Shown here piece by piece: positions 8,159 through 17,831 of a DNA stretch of 64,000 nucleotides. The stretch is from Polynucleobacter sp. MWH-UH23A (GTDB lineage Bacteria; Pseudomonadota; Gammaproteobacteria; Burkholderiales; Burkholderiaceae), in NCBI RefSeq assembly GCF_040409805.1, contig NZ_CP099572.1:1302001-1366000 (forward strand), written 5' to 3'. The notes under the pieces were generated by a model that saw only the letters and a program-made list of their open reading frames with translations, was not told the DNA's origin and ran no database searches. The translations under genes and the position numbers were made by a program. How positions within the stretch are numbered: the first letter of the stretch is position 1; each line of letters begins with the position of its first letter.

Positions 8159-11100
8159 TTATACCAATCCAGGTTTATGCTTGCCACGCGCTCTCATGGC
8201 AGCATAAATAACTGGCAAGACCAATAAAGTAAGAACAGTTGTGGTCACCATACCGCCAACAATCACCAATGCCAGCGGACGTTGAGCCTCTGAACCAATC
8301 GAATGAGAAAGTGCAGCGGGCAATAGACCCAAGCCTGCCAACATAGCCGTCATCAGCACAGGGCGAACACGGAGTGCTGCGCCATCCACCATGGCATCTT
8401 TCATAGCACCATGCTCTTCAGCGACAGTCTTATTGATATACGAAATGAGAATCACACCATCTTGAATAGCAATACCAAACAAAGACAAGAACCCAAACAA
8501 AGCAGAAATACTCAAGGTCTCACCGCCCAGATGCAAAGCAATGATTCCGCCAATCGCTGCAAAGGGAACGTTAATCAAGACAATCACTGCATCTCGGAAG
8601 TTTCCTAAAGCAGTTACGAGCAATAAGAAAATCGCTACCAGCGTTAATGGAATGATGACCATCAACTTTTGCTGTGCAGCCTTCATCTGATTGAACTGAC
8701 CATCCCATGCAATAGTGTAATTAGTGGGTAAGGCAACGTTCTTCTGCACTAAATACTTAGCATCTTCAACCGCACTACCCAAGTCACGGCCGCGTACGCT
8801 AAAGATGATGGCAATGTAGCGTTTACCGGCTTCGCGATAAATAAAGAATGGACCGTCCGTCAATAGTACTTGTGCAACCATGCTCAAAGGTACTTTCTGA
8901 CCATTGGGCGTATCAATGAGTAAATTCGCCACATCGGGTATGTCGTTACGACTCGCTTCGTTTAGGCGCACTGCAATACCAAAAGTCTTTTCTTCTTCCA
9001 AGAAATTAGTTACAGGGGCACCACCAATTGAATTGGCTACCACCGTTTGAATATCACTCACGTTCACGCCATAGCGCGCCGCTTGTTCACGGTCAATCCG
9101 AACATTTAAAGTTGGTTGCCCGAGCTCTTTCAGAATATTTTCATCTTCAATGCCACGCACTTTCTTGAGCTGCTCTACTACTTCATGCGCTTTTTGTGCG
9201 AGCACTTCTAAATCAGATCCAAAAATCTTGACTGAGTTCTCACCCTTCACCCCAGATAGTGCTTCATTGACGTTATCCTGAATGTACTGTGAGAAGCTAT
9301 ATTTGAGACCTGGAATCTTATCCAGTTCGGCTTGCAAGTGCTTAATCAAGTCTTGCTTGCTAGTGCCCTTAGGCATTTGATCTGGGGCTTTCAGGTACAA
9401 ACCATACTCTTGATTAAATACACCTGTAGAGTCAGTGCCATCATCTGGACGACCGATCTGCACTGCTACTCGCTCAAGCTCTGGCCGCTTTAAGAAAGTC
9501 TCACGCAATTGATTGGCTACCTTCACAGAGTAGTTCAGATCCACTGTGTTTGGCAGCACCACGCGTAACCAAATATTGTTTTCTTCTAAGGTTGGCAAGA
9601 ACGCAGTGCCTAAGCGAATTGCGCTAAGTAATGTGATGCCCAAAATAAATAAAGAAATCGCAATCACATGACGTGGATGATCCATCCATTTACGCAAGAG
9701 TGGACGGTAATGCTGCAACATCCAAGTAATAAATTTTGGTGGCGCATGATGGAAGTTTTCACCAAAGACATAGGACATTGATGCCGGCAAGAAGGTCAAG
9801 CTCAAGACAATCGAGGCAATCAATGCAAAGCCCATGGTAAATGCCATGGGCTTAAAGATGATGCCTTCAACACCACCCATCAAAAATAATGGCGAGTAAG
9901 CCACGATGATGATGCTGGTTGAATAGATCATGGCGCGCTGTACTTCGCTGGTTGCCAGAATAATGCTTTGATTAACGCGTTTACCACCTTCTTCCATGTG
10001 GCGCATGACGTTCTCTGTAATGATGACGGCAGCGTCCACAATGACCCCGAAGTCAATAGCGCCCAGAGAAATCAAATTCGCGGGCACATTGAAGAGGTAC
10101 ATCATGATGAACGAGAAACATAGCGCGAGTGGGATTACCGCTGCTACGACCGCTGCTGCTCGCAAATTACCTAAGAACACATAGAGCAAGACCAAGACCA
10201 TGGTAATACCAAAAAACATGGTGTGTTTTACCGTGCCAACTGTGATATCCAATAAGACTTGGCGATCGTAAAAAGGTTTTACCTGAATACCCGGTGGCAA
10301 GATATGGCTATTGATGTTGTCGATCTTTTCACGGACGCGCGCCAATACTTCAGAGGCATTCTCACCACGGCGCAGATATACGATACCCTCAACTGAATCT
10401 GGATTGCTATCAAACTGGAACATACCTAAGCGGGGAGCATTGCCAATTACCACAGTTGCCACATCACCAATGCGAACAGGCACCCCCTTGTTAACTGCAA
10501 TCACCACCTGCTTAATGTCATCGATATTGCGCAAGAGACCAACACCACGAACCACAAACTGCTGCTCACCGCTTGGCAATACACCACCACCAGTATTGTC
10601 ATTAGCCTTAGATAAAGCTTCGATTAACTGCGGAATGGTTACCCCTTTAGATTGCAAGCTCTCAGGACTCACAATCACTTGGTATTGACGTACCTTGCCA
10701 CCAAATGAAGAGACATCGGCAATCCCAGGGGTTTGCTTAAGCTCTTTATAGATCTCGTAATTTTGCAAGGTCTTTAAGCGGGTTGGTGACGCATACTCAG
10801 AAGCCACCTGGTAACGCAATATCTCACCTGTTGCATCAGAATCAGGGCTTACGCTAGAGCTCACTCCTGGTGGGAATGCCACGTTACCTAAATTGGTAAT
10901 GAAGATTTGGCGAACCTTAAAGGGATCAGCATTGTCATTAAATTTGAGTGTGACAACAGACAAGCCAAAGAGTGAGACTGAGCGAAACGCCTTAACCCCA
11001 GGAATACCAGCCAAGGCATTTTCTACAGGAATAGTGACTTGTTGCTCTACTTCAGTTGTGCTTCTCCCAGGCCATTGTGAAATCGCCTGAATGGTTAATG

Positions 11101-11236
11101 GCGCCACGCCAGGATATGGCTGAATCGGTAGTTGCTTAAGACTAAATGCGCCCAGAATTAATAAGACTGCTGCCGCGAACAAAATCACGACACGCTTGTC
11201 TAAAACTCCCCGAATGAAGGAGGTTACAAAACTCAA
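8159..11236 (-). CDS. HME-type RND efflux pump (CusA/CzcA family)
   Basis: 1025 residues with the RND layout: TM1 at about 14-32, a large periplasmic loop, TM2-6, a second periplasmic loop and TM7-12. The TM4 motif [15 protein letters not shown] fits the heavy-metal-efflux branch, which has DFGxxxDGAVxxxEN. It would be the proton-driven inner-membrane pump of a tripartite system; the substrate (metal or organic) cannot be read here. No ATG exists near the N-terminus. The start is TTG at 11234-11236, directly after the adaptor gene stop, with a strong AGGAGGA inside the adaptor gene end (11241-11247). Translational coupling is likely. Confidence 0.9.
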   Translation of the reverse strand: MSFVTSFIRGVLDKRVVILFAAAVLLILGAFSLKQLPIQPYPGVAPLTIQAISQWPGRSTTEVEQQVTIPVENALAGIPGVKAFRSVSLFGLSVVTLKFNDNADPFKVRQIFITNLGNVAFPPGVSSSVSPDSDATGEILRYQVASEYASPTRLKTLQNYEIYKELKQTPGIADVSSFGGKVRQYQVIVSPESLQSKGVTIPQLIEALSKANDNTGGGVLPSGEQQFVVRGVGLLRNIDDIKQVVIAVNKGVPVRIGDVATVVIGNAPRLGMFQFDSNPDSVEGIVYLRRGENASEVLARVREKIDNINSHILPPGIQVKPFYDRQVLLDITVGTVKHTMFFGITMVLVLLYVFLGNLRAAAVVAAVIPLALCFSFIMMYLFNVPANLISLGAIDFGVIVDAAVIITENVMRHMEEGGKRVNQSIILATSEVQRAMIYSTSIIIVAYSPLFLMGGVEGIIFKPMAFTMGFALIASIVLSLTFLPASMSYVFGENFHHAPPKFITWMLQHYRPLLRKWMDHPRHVIAISLFILGITLLSAIRLGTAFLPTLEENNIWLRVVLPNTVDLNYSVKVANQLRETFLKRPELERVAVQIGRPDDGTDSTGVFNQEYGLYLKAPDQMPKGTSKQDLIKHLQAELDKIPGLKYSFSQYIQDNVNEALSGVKGENSVKIFGSDLEVLAQKAHEVVEQLKKVRGIEDENILKELGQPTLNVRIDREQAARYGVNVSDIQTVVANSIGGAPVTNFLEEEKTFGIAVRLNEASRNDIPDVANLLIDTPNGQKVPLSMVAQVLLTDGPFFIYREAGKRYIAIIFSVRGRDLGSAVEDAKYLVQKNVALPTNYTIAWDGQFNQMKAAQQKLMVIIPLTLVAIFLLLVTALGNFRDAVIVLINVPFAAIGGIIALHLGGETLSISALFGFLSLFGIAIQDGVILISYINKTVAEEHGAMKDAMVDGAALRVRPVLMTAMLAGLGLLPAALSHSIGSEAQRPLALVIVGGMVTTTVLTLLVLPVIYAAMRARGKHKPGLV

Positions 11237-12496
11237 TTATTCCTCCTGCTTGGCAAAACGGTCATTTAATAAGACCGCGCCATCGGTAAGCACCTTCATA
11301 CCAGGCTCAAGACCTTCGGTAACGGCAAAGCGTTTGCCATCGAGGTCATAGCCTTTGATAAGGAATCGCCTGTAAGAATCTTTGCCAGTTTTAATAATGG
11401 CGTAACGCATCTCACGTACTCGAACAATGGCAGTCTGAGGCACCACCACCGCTTGTGCTTCTGCCGTTTTTAGGCGAGCACTGACGTACATATCAGGGCG
11501 CAATAGACCATCTGGGTTTTCAACATCGCAACGGATGAGCAATGCATGAGTCTCTGGATCAATAGTTGGTGCAATGTAATTTGCCGTTGCCACAAACTCT
11601 TTATCCGGATAAGACTCAGTACGCAAAATCATGGTCTGGCCTTTTTGAATCTTGCGAATATCTTGCTCATAGATATTACCCAAGAACCAAAGCTCTTTTG
11701 GATTTGCCAAAGTCGCCAATACATCGCCAGCATTAACAATCGAACCTGGCTCTACAGCACGCTTGACAACCACCCCTTGCAATGGCGAACGCATGACTAA
11801 ATTGCTTTGGGTTTTGCCGCTCTTCTCAAGAGCTTTAATATCGCCATCACCCGCGCCCAAATTGCGCATCCGGTTAGCAGCGGCTTGCTGGGTAATTTGC
11901 GCATCACCCAAGAGATCGCTCATCGTTTTATTGCCTTCTAGCACTTTGGCGGTCTTAGAGGAAAGAAGATACTCTTGCTGCGCGGAGATAAATTCTGGAC
12001 TGTAGAGTTCGACGACTGGTGAACCCACTTCAACCGCAGCTCCATCAAAAGCATAGATACGCTCTACTCTGCCTGGGGCTCTAGCAGAAAGCACTTTAGA
12101 TTTTTCCGCATTAAATGCGAGACGACCAGGCACTTTGAGCTCGACTGGCACATTGACTAAAGTAGCATCTTGAAATACATAGATATTTGGATTGAGCTCA
12201 ACACCAGGCAACTTAAGCTCCATTGCACCGGTGCTTTCTACTTTTAATACTTTGTCGCTCTTTTCTAATTTGACTGGACGGTTCACGTTCACAAACAAAC
12301 CAATCACAATACCGAGCATCAATATAGAAGTACAAATAATCACTAAGCGCAAACGCGCGCGAGTCTCTGGTGGTAATGCCCAGTAGGAGCGATGAATTTC
12401 ATTGGTATTGGCGGCTATGCGAGCAGAAAGCTTATCCCGCAGCTTTTGCGCTTCTGCAATGGCTCGCTTGTAGAGGTGAATGAGTTTGTCCTTCAA
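11237..12496 (-). CDS. RND periplasmic adaptor (CusB/CzcB membrane-fusion protein)
   Basis: About 419 residues. A cytosolic N-terminus is followed by one TM helix at about 50-70 (VIICTSILMLGIVIGLFV), a barrel-sandwich hybrid domain (ARAPGRVERIYAFDGAAVEVG), an alpha hairpin and a beta barrel (MRSPLQGVVVKRAVEPGSIV). The longest frame starts at a GTG (12500-12502) that is overlapped by the Shine-Dalgarno itself. AAGGAG (minus strand, 12502-12507) lies five bases before a TTG at 12494-12496, which I choose. It bridges the RND pump and the outer-membrane channel. Confidence 0.88.
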   Translation of the reverse strand: MKDKLIHLYKRAIAEAQKLRDKLSARIAANTNEIHRSYWALPPETRARLRLVIICTSILMLGIVIGLFVNVNRPVKLEKSDKVLKVESTGAMELKLPGVELNPNIYVFQDATLVNVPVELKVPGRLAFNAEKSKVLSARAPGRVERIYAFDGAAVEVGSPVVELYSPEFISAQQEYLLSSKTAKVLEGNKTMSDLLGDAQITQQAAANRMRNLGAGDGDIKALEKSGKTQSNLVMRSPLQGVVVKRAVEPGSIVNAGDVLATLANPKELWFLGNIYEQDIRKIQKGQTMILRTESYPDKEFVATANYIAPTIDPETHALLIRCDVENPDGLLRPDMYVSARLKTAEAQAVVVPQTAIVRVREMRYAIIKTGKDSYRRFLIKGYDLDGKRFAVTEGLEPGMKVLTDGAVLLNDRFAKQEE

Positions 12497-12505
12497 AACC
12501 ACTCC

Positions 12506-14050
12506 TTAAAAAGGTTCTTTTCCAGCTGTCACCATCAATGTGGCTTGTGCTTGTAGAAGGTTTGCTTCGGCTAGGGCCAATTGCACCTCCAAATTACGCA
12601 ACTGTGTTTGGGCTGTCAACAAATCATTAAAGCCCTGACCATTGTTGGAATACTGTATCAATCCGACCTTGTAAGCAGCATCTGCTTGCGGTACTTGGCG
12701 ATCCTTTAAGAAGGTAGTCGCTGTTTTAGCTTGTTGATAAGCGGCATAGGCCGAGTTCACGGCCAATACAACTTGTTGGCGATTCGAAATCTCGCTTGCC
12801 TCAGCAGAAGCTTGATTACGCATGGCCTGCTCTACCCCATACTTTTCTTTGGTAAAGAAATACAACGGGATGATGAGATCTAATTCAAACTGATAGAACA
12901 AGGCGCCATTGTTTGCTGAGAACGGACCGCGTGGTGTGTAGGAAGATCCAATCACCTGAAAGTCTGGTAAGTAAGCTTTCTTGGCCAAGGTCACACCTTT
13001 ACGTGCAGCATCAAGTTGCAATGCAGAGCTCTTCAAACTGGGATGACTCGATTCGGCATAGTCTTCTAACTCCACCAGGGTGGGCACTGGTGCTAGCGCA
13101 CGTCGTCCATCGCCTTTAAGAATGAGCTTTTCTCTGGAGTGACGACCAATCAACGTGTTGATGTTCTTCAGGCCGACTTCGAGTTGACGCTCTAAATTAA
13201 ATTGGTCGGCCTCTGCCGCACTTTGCGCTACTTGCGCATTGAGATACTCAACATATGCAGCAGCGTTATTGGAGTAGCGTGCCTTAGCTACGTTCTTAAT
13301 CATCTCTAGGCGCACTACGGATTCTTTGAGAACATGTAGCTGCTTTTGAGTTGCTAAGGTGTTGTAGTAAAGGGCTGAGAGCTGCGCACCAAGCTGCAAG
13401 TAAGTAGATTCAGACTGGGCCAATAGGGCTTCGGCATTGGTATCGGCGATATCGGCTGCTAAGCTCTTCTTGCCTGGAAACTGAAAGGGTTGCGCTACTG
13501 AAATCGAGTTGTTGCTACTAATGCCCTGTGGGTTTTGCGGGGTTGGCGCATTGGCACCACCCAAAGCAAATGGAGAATTGACTGGCATACCTGACCAGAC
13601 CAATCCAACTTGGGGATTTGCTGGTGCAGCGATTTGTGGCACGGTTGCTTTGGCGGATAAATAAGACTCACGCAAAGAGGCTAGCTGTGGGTTATTGAGC
13701 TTGAGCTCATTCCACAGTTGACGCAGATCCATCTCTACAGGACCTGATGGCGCGCTCTTCACAAAGTTCTTCGGCGTATTGGCTTTAGTAACTGGCGCAA
13801 ATAATTCAGAGGCCTTGGATGACTTTTCTACTGGAGCGTTTTGCGCACTCAGTTGCGCTCCAATTGATGGTGGTGCAGATAAAGCATCGCCTGATTGCAC
13901 CGTCACACTTGCTGGTGGTGTATTACTTGTTTGTGCAGATGCGATAGAAAAAACTGAGAGTGCAACAGAAAACGCAAAAGTCGCTAGCGCTAGGAATACA
14001 AATTCCTGATATTTAAGTGCGCTAATTTTGCGTGTGCCGAGAATCAACAA
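12506..14050 (-). CDS. Outer-membrane efflux channel (TolC/CusC/CzcC family)
   Basis: 514 residues. A hydrophobic export signal (FLALATFAFSVALSVFSIASAQ) is followed by a low-complexity linker and two outer-membrane-efflux repeats rich in coiled-coil sequence (VKARYSNNAAAYVEYLNAQV; VGLIQYSNNGQGFNDLLTAQ). No ATG or GTG is available before the signal peptide. The start must be TTG at 14048-14050 or the next codon, also TTG, with a weak AGGGA upstream. It forms the trimeric exit duct of the tripartite pump with the two downstream genes and is the first gene of the operon. Confidence 0.9.
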   Translation of the reverse strand: MLILGTRKISALKYQEFVFLALATFAFSVALSVFSIASAQTSNTPPASVTVQSGDALSAPPSIGAQLSAQNAPVEKSSKASELFAPVTKANTPKNFVKSAPSGPVEMDLRQLWNELKLNNPQLASLRESYLSAKATVPQIAAPANPQVGLVWSGMPVNSPFALGGANAPTPQNPQGISSNNSISVAQPFQFPGKKSLAADIADTNAEALLAQSESTYLQLGAQLSALYYNTLATQKQLHVLKESVVRLEMIKNVAKARYSNNAAAYVEYLNAQVAQSAAEADQFNLERQLEVGLKNINTLIGRHSREKLILKGDGRRALAPVPTLVELEDYAESSHPSLKSSALQLDAARKGVTLAKKAYLPDFQVIGSSYTPRGPFSANNGALFYQFELDLIIPLYFFTKEKYGVEQAMRNQASAEASEISNRQQVVLAVNSAYAAYQQAKTATTFLKDRQVPQADAAYKVGLIQYSNNGQGFNDLLTAQTQLRNLEVQLALAEANLLQAQATLMVTAGKEPF

Positions 14051-14093
14051 AAGCGGCTGTCCCTATATTTCTGTCAAATTCAAAAATGCTGTT

Positions 14094-14122
14094 TTTATAG
14101 CCCCTAATGCGGTTTTGCCCAA
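14094..14122 (-). promoter_or_regulatory. Candidate sigma-70 promoter of the RND efflux operon
   Basis: On the minus strand TTGGGC (14117-14122) and TATAAA (14094-14099) are separated by exactly 17 bp. The expected start point is about 35-40 bp before the TTG start of the channel gene. Confidence 0.5.
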
Positions 14123-14256
14123 AAAGAGCACCCTAATTGGGGGGTTCTAAGGATTATAGGGTAGAAAACGCAAATGTCGAATTAATGACATTTCCTATCC
14201 CATTGATTCTAAAGAGAATAATCATTACTACCGACTGCCCAAGTCAGACACTAGGG

Positions 14257-15672
14257 CTAAAACTCGGCATGAATACGGAAAGAGGCGATATTTACTGGTC
14301 CGCGAGCCGAGTTATAGGCCGGGTTATTGATGTGCTGAAAGTTCACTCCCAAGAGCACGTTCTTGACCAATAAAGCGTTGTAATAAATCTCCCCCACACG
14401 CTCTGGTCGATAGTTAATGGTTTGACCAGGTCCAGCGTAAGGGCTGGGTGTGTCACCAATAAAGTAGGACACACCACCTGCTTGCAAATAGTTACGACGA
14501 AAACTCGAGAGGCCGTTTTGCATCATCGAAATACCAATGGTGTCATACGGTCTTGTCCAGCCAGCGCCATTCAAACTCATACCCACTGACACTGAATTAT
14601 CCGCTTCAGTAAATGACATGGTTTCGGTATGTCCATCTGAGGTAAAAGCGCGACCATAAATGCCCAAGGTTTTTGTCAGGGCTTGTTCGCCATTAATACC
14701 AATACCCGTTTTGTATTGGTAGTTATTGCGCACATTATTAATCGCTTGAGTGCCTTGTGCGTTATTGGCAATCACATAATTCGTGGCATCTTGGAAGCGC
14801 GCCAAGATCATTTTGTTACGATAGGCTAGAACACTCACCTTACCAGGCAAATCACCAATGGCATGCTGACGCTCTATTTCAAATTGATCGCCATAGGCAT
14901 TAAAGATTTGCCAGTTCAAATTGAGACCATTAGGAGTCTTAGGGGTGAGCATACGTGAGGCACGTAAGACCCAATTATCAAGATACCACTCGCCCACCAA
15001 GCCCCAGCTGTAGCCGCGAGCATCGGCAGCATAGTCATACGCAAGGTAAGTCATATTGCCCCAGTTCATGAACTGAATGCGAGGGTCTTTTGCGTACTTA
15101 CTATCGTCAAAAATATCTAATGTGGAAAATTGACCGGCTGTAACTACTGCACGATTACTACTCACTGTTTGGGCAATCTGATTAGCATCATTTTGTAGAA
15201 CAACCTTGTCACCCTCTTGATTAATTGTCTGGCGTAAAAATGCCCTAGCGGAATAAAACTTCGCTTGTGCTCCAGTAGCTTTTGTTGCTTCACCATTAGT
15301 GAAACCACCCAAACCCACTAATCCAGAGAACGCGACTCCAGAGACCACTTCAGGATTGAAATAAATATCGGTGTTCGGCGCAACACGTGCGCCAAAGAAT
15401 AAAGTTCCCGTCCAGGTATAGCTCATCGCTTTTTGTGCTGAGAGACTATTTAACCCAGAGTAGCTAGAGGTGAAATTGTTATAGCGCTGGTTAATGTAAG
15501 TGGTTTGACCGTGCATATTCACGGGCATACCCAAGAACTCGCCTTCAGTTGGTAACCAATCTAAGTCACTTGCAAAGCTGGCAATCTGGTCGGCACCTGA
15601 CCCTGCCCTTTGCGCATGCGCAAAAGCACTTAATAGACTTAGCAGGAGAATGAGCAACAGTTTGCGAGTCAT
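14257..15672 (-). CDS. OprB-type carbohydrate-selective porin family protein
   Basis: 471 residues. The signal peptide ends near AFAHAQ, and mature beta-barrel sequence with many aromatic/Gly strands runs to a C-terminal phenylalanine (IASFRIHAEF), as needed for BAM-dependent insertion. Segments TYTWTGTLFFGARVAPNTD-like, VVTAGQFSTLDIFDD and GVSYFIGDTPSPYAGPGQT resemble the OprB family. Family members allow passive entry of sugars or small organic solutes. It stands upstream of the efflux operon on the same strand, with about 200 bp and a separate promoter between them, so a functional link is not implied. Confidence 0.8.
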   Translation of the reverse strand: MTRKLLLILLLSLLSAFAHAQRAGSGADQIASFASDLDWLPTEGEFLGMPVNMHGQTTYINQRYNNFTSSYSGLNSLSAQKAMSYTWTGTLFFGARVAPNTDIYFNPEVVSGVAFSGLVGLGGFTNGEATKATGAQAKFYSARAFLRQTINQEGDKVVLQNDANQIAQTVSSNRAVVTAGQFSTLDIFDDSKYAKDPRIQFMNWGNMTYLAYDYAADARGYSWGLVGEWYLDNWVLRASRMLTPKTPNGLNLNWQIFNAYGDQFEIERQHAIGDLPGKVSVLAYRNKMILARFQDATNYVIANNAQGTQAINNVRNNYQYKTGIGINGEQALTKTLGIYGRAFTSDGHTETMSFTEADNSVSVGMSLNGAGWTRPYDTIGISMMQNGLSSFRRNYLQAGGVSYFIGDTPSPYAGPGQTINYRPERVGEIYYNALLVKNVLLGVNFQHINNPAYNSARGPVNIASFRIHAEF

Positions 15673-15976
15673 TCACGGTTTTCAGATTGGGTTGCCCAGC
15701 AAACTAGAGGGGCAACAGATTGACGGAAATTCAAGCAACTTACCAACTGGAATTGAAGCCCAACGGCGGTGCAGCCCAAATTATCCCCAAAACAGAGCAA
15801 TTTACCTAGTCTTTATGTCGAGGAAATGACATTACTGCTGAGTGAGCATCAGGCCTAAGAACAGATGACACAACATTCCGTATCTGCCTTGCGATCTGTG
15901 CAACCCCAACCCTAATAGCCTCATTAAGCTTTCAATACATGGCTTTTAATGGTTTCTAATGCAGAAAGGCATCATT
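15673..15976. other. Intergenic stretch with no gene seen
   Basis: Divergent spacer between the porin and the relB-like gene. I found no convincing ORF, tRNA or terminator in it. The porin promoter must lie here but no clear -35/-10 pair stands out. Confidence 0.6.
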
Positions 15977-15997
15977 TTGAGCTACAATGTAGCTCAA
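15977..15997 (+). promoter_or_regulatory. Palindromic operator over the -10 element of the relB/yafQ module
   Basis: Perfect inverted repeat TTGAGCTAC-aat-GTAGCTCAA, 9-bp arms with a 3-bp spacer. It contains TACAAT (15983-15988), a good -10 hexamer, 30 bp before the antitoxin ATG. RelB-family antitoxins bind such palindromes as ribbon-helix-helix dimers. A complex bound here would block RNA polymerase directly, consistent with autorepression. Confidence 0.75.
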
Positions 15998-16017
15998 TAG
16001 ATGTGAAAGGATGATCC

Positions 16018-16281
16018 ATGACTGCAAATGCGGTTGTTAGAGCGCGAATTAATGGAAATATCAAAGAGGAAGCCACTGCCGTCTTGGCGGCGATGGGTCT
16101 AACCCCTTCTGACGCTTTTCGCATCATGATGACAAGAGTGGCAAAAGAAAAGGCATTACCTTTCGAACCACTTATTCCGAATGAAGAAACCATTGAGGCC
16201 ATGAAAGAAGCGAGAAAAGGAAAGTTGAAATCCTTTTCTTCTGTCGATGACCTAATGACTGATTTGAATGCGGACGATTGA
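16018..16281 (+). CDS. RelB/DinJ family antitoxin
   Basis: 87 residues. The N-terminal ribbon-helix-helix region (VVRARINGNIKEEATAVLAAMGLTPSDAF) is typical of RelB/DinJ, and the acidic C-terminal tail would wrap the toxin. AAAGG lies before the ATG at 16018. An earlier ATG at 16011 is in another frame. It overlaps the toxin gene by 14 bp, the usual coupled arrangement. It should neutralise the toxin and repress its own promoter at the palindrome 15977-15997. Confidence 0.88.
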   Translation: MTANAVVRARINGNIKEEATAVLAAMGLTPSDAFRIMMTRVAKEKALPFEPLIPNEETIEAMKEARKGKLKSFSSVDDLMTDLNADD

Positions 16282-16549
16282 ATACACAAACAAATTTAAG
16301 CGCGATTACAAAAGAGAATCAAAAGGAATACATAAAAGAACTTTAGCAATTGATATCAAGTCAGCGATTCAAATGCTAGCGAGTGATGTTTCGTTACCAA
16401 CCCGTTATTGCGATCATGCATTAACTGGTGACTGGAAAGATCATCGAGACTGTCACATCAAGCCCGACCTCATTCTGCTCTACAGAAAGCCAGATGACAT
16501 CACCTTGCAATTAGTCCGCTTGGGCTCTCATAGTCAATTGAGCCTCTGA
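16268..16549 (+). CDS. YafQ family mRNA-interferase toxin
   Basis: 93 residues of the RelE/YafQ fold. Catalytic residues of E. coli YafQ are present at matching places: H50, H63 and D67 in CHIKPD, and the histidine of GSHSQL (H88). The position equivalent to F91 is leucine (GSHSQL instead of GSHSELF). YafQ toxins cut mRNA in the ribosome A site. The paired DinJ-like antitoxin lies immediately upstream with a 14-bp overlap. The toxin is probably active, but the Leu substitution might lower activity. Confidence 0.88.
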   Translation: MRTIEYTNKFKRDYKRESKGIHKRTLAIDIKSAIQMLASDVSLPTRYCDHALTGDWKDHRDCHIKPDLILLYRKPDDITLQLVRLGSHSQLSL

Positions 16550-16599
16550 GCAATTAGAGTGGGGCTGATTTAATTATTTATTACCTAGCAGATTACAGC

Positions 16600-16905
16600 T
16601 TATATTGGCATTGCTTGTGAAATGATTGAATTTCGAAAATGTTCTGGCAATGCATTTGGGGTTAATACATCAACGGGCACCCCTAGTAATTGCCTTAATT
16701 TGTAACGAATCGTACCAATATCAAATAAAGTGGTCTCAGGCGTTGGATCAACCAGTATGTCTAAGTCGCTACCTTCAACATCTGTTGCGGTGGCAACCGA
16801 ACCAAATACACGTGCATTAGTAGCATGATGCGCCTCAATAATGGAGCGAATCTCAGCACGATGGGTGTTCATAATGACAGATAATCTCATGCGCAAATCA
16901 TCCAA
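16600..16905 (-). CDS. MNT-type minimal nucleotidyltransferase (MntA-like)
   Basis: About 101 residues from a TTG at 16903-16905, or 96 from the ATG at 16888-16890, which may be the true start. The nucleotidyltransferase signature is intact: ARVFGS, nine residues, then SDLDILVDPTPETTL. MNT proteins paired with HEPN toxins (MntA/HepT) act as antitoxins by AMPylating the toxin. No HEPN gene adjoins it: 51 bp separate its end from the convergent yafQ, and upstream is a ParD-like gene. It is therefore an orphan or has a non-standard partner. Confidence 0.8.
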   Translation of the reverse strand: MDDLRMRLSVIMNTHRAEIRSIIEAHHATNARVFGSVATATDVEGSDLDILVDPTPETTLFDIGTIRYKLRQLLGVPVDVLTPNALPEHFRNSIISQAMPI

Positions 16906-16977
16906 ACATTTTTAAGAGATATCAACATAAACAGCTATTTCCCCTATTTAAAGGGGTGAATAGATGGTGCTATGCAA

Positions 16978-17196
16978 CTAATTGAATCTATATTTTCGGG
17001 TTTTGCCCTGATTGATCTCTTCAATACCTATCAATACATCTAGCAACATTTGGGTTGATAGATCAGGATTTTCCTCTAATGCCCTACCCAGACGAACCCA
17101 GAATTCAATCTGCCCAGCGGTCGTTCGTTGATTATGTTGCGCTACCACTTCTGCTGCTTGAACAAGCTCTGTTGATAGCCTGATACTTCTAGACAT
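16978..17196 (-). CDS. ParD-like antitoxin family protein
   Basis: 72 residues (SIRLSTELVQAAEVVAQHNQ, then GQIEFWVRLGRALEENPDLS). The pattern fits the ParD-like family (PF11903-type), small proteins with an N-terminal ribbon-helix-helix motif. The ATG abuts the recR stop with no gap (TAG ATG), so it should be translated by ribosomes leaving recR. No ParE toxin is present. The MNT gene lies 72 bp downstream on the same strand. Function unknown, perhaps an antitoxin remnant or a partner of the MNT protein. Confidence 0.7.
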   Translation of the reverse strand: MSRSIRLSTELVQAAEVVAQHNQRTTAGQIEFWVRLGRALEENPDLSTQMLLDVLIGIEEINQGKTRKYRFN

Positions 17197-17811
17197 CTAT
17201 CGACGGTCCATCAAGGCTCTAGCAAGCGTGCCTGCATCCACATACTCAAGCTCACCGCCCACTGGAATACCACGGGCAATGCGCGTGACTTTGATGCCTT
17301 TGGTTTTCAGTACTTCACCAATGTAATGAGCGGTAGCCTCGCCCTCACTCGTAAAGTTAGTAGCAAGCACTACTTCTCGAATGGGCACACCGGTATCTGG
17401 GTTTTCAATACGAGCTAGTAAGCGGTCAAAATGAATTTCATTCGGGCCCATACCATCGAGCGGTGAAATTCGGCCCATGAGCACAAAGTAATTACCTTTA
17501 AAGCTTAAGGTTTGCTCAATCATCACTTGGTCAGCAGGCGTCTCAACAATACAGAGCAAAGACGGATCGCGACGACCATCGGAGCAAGTGGTGCAAATGG
17601 GTGTTTCAGAAAAAGTATTGCAACGGGTGCAATGACCTACCCTTTCAACGGCTTCACCTAAAGACTCGGCCAATACCGCAGCGCCATTGCGGTCATGCTG
17701 CAATAAATAGAAAGCCATGCGCTGCGCAGACTTGGGTCCTACCCCAGGCAGGACTCTTAATGCTTCGATCAATCGACCGAGTGCATCAGTAGGTGCTTCG
17801 TGACGCGCCAT
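17197..17811 (-). CDS. recR: Recombination protein RecR
   Basis: 204 residues: helix-hairpin-helix ([20 protein letters not shown]), C4 zinc finger ([17 protein letters not shown]) and Toprim domain ([16 protein letters not shown] ... [15 protein letters not shown]). RecR works with RecO/RecF to load RecA on SSB-coated gaps. It is third in dnaX-ybaB-recR, a conserved order, and its stop is fused to the start of a ParD-like gene. Confidence 0.98.
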   Translation of the reverse strand: MARHEAPTDALGRLIEALRVLPGVGPKSAQRMAFYLLQHDRNGAAVLAESLGEAVERVGHCTRCNTFSETPICTTCSDGRRDPSLLCIVETPADQVMIEQTLSFKGNYFVLMGRISPLDGMGPNEIHFDRLLARIENPDTGVPIREVVLATNFTSEGEATAHYIGEVLKTKGIKVTRIARGIPVGGELEYVDAGTLARALMDRR

Positions 17812-17831
17812 GAACTTAAGTGACTAATGAT

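Noticed and set aside
16938..16958. CCCCT/AGGGG mini-hairpin between the ParD-like and MNT genes as terminator
   Set aside because: Only five base pairs and no T-tract on the relevant strand.
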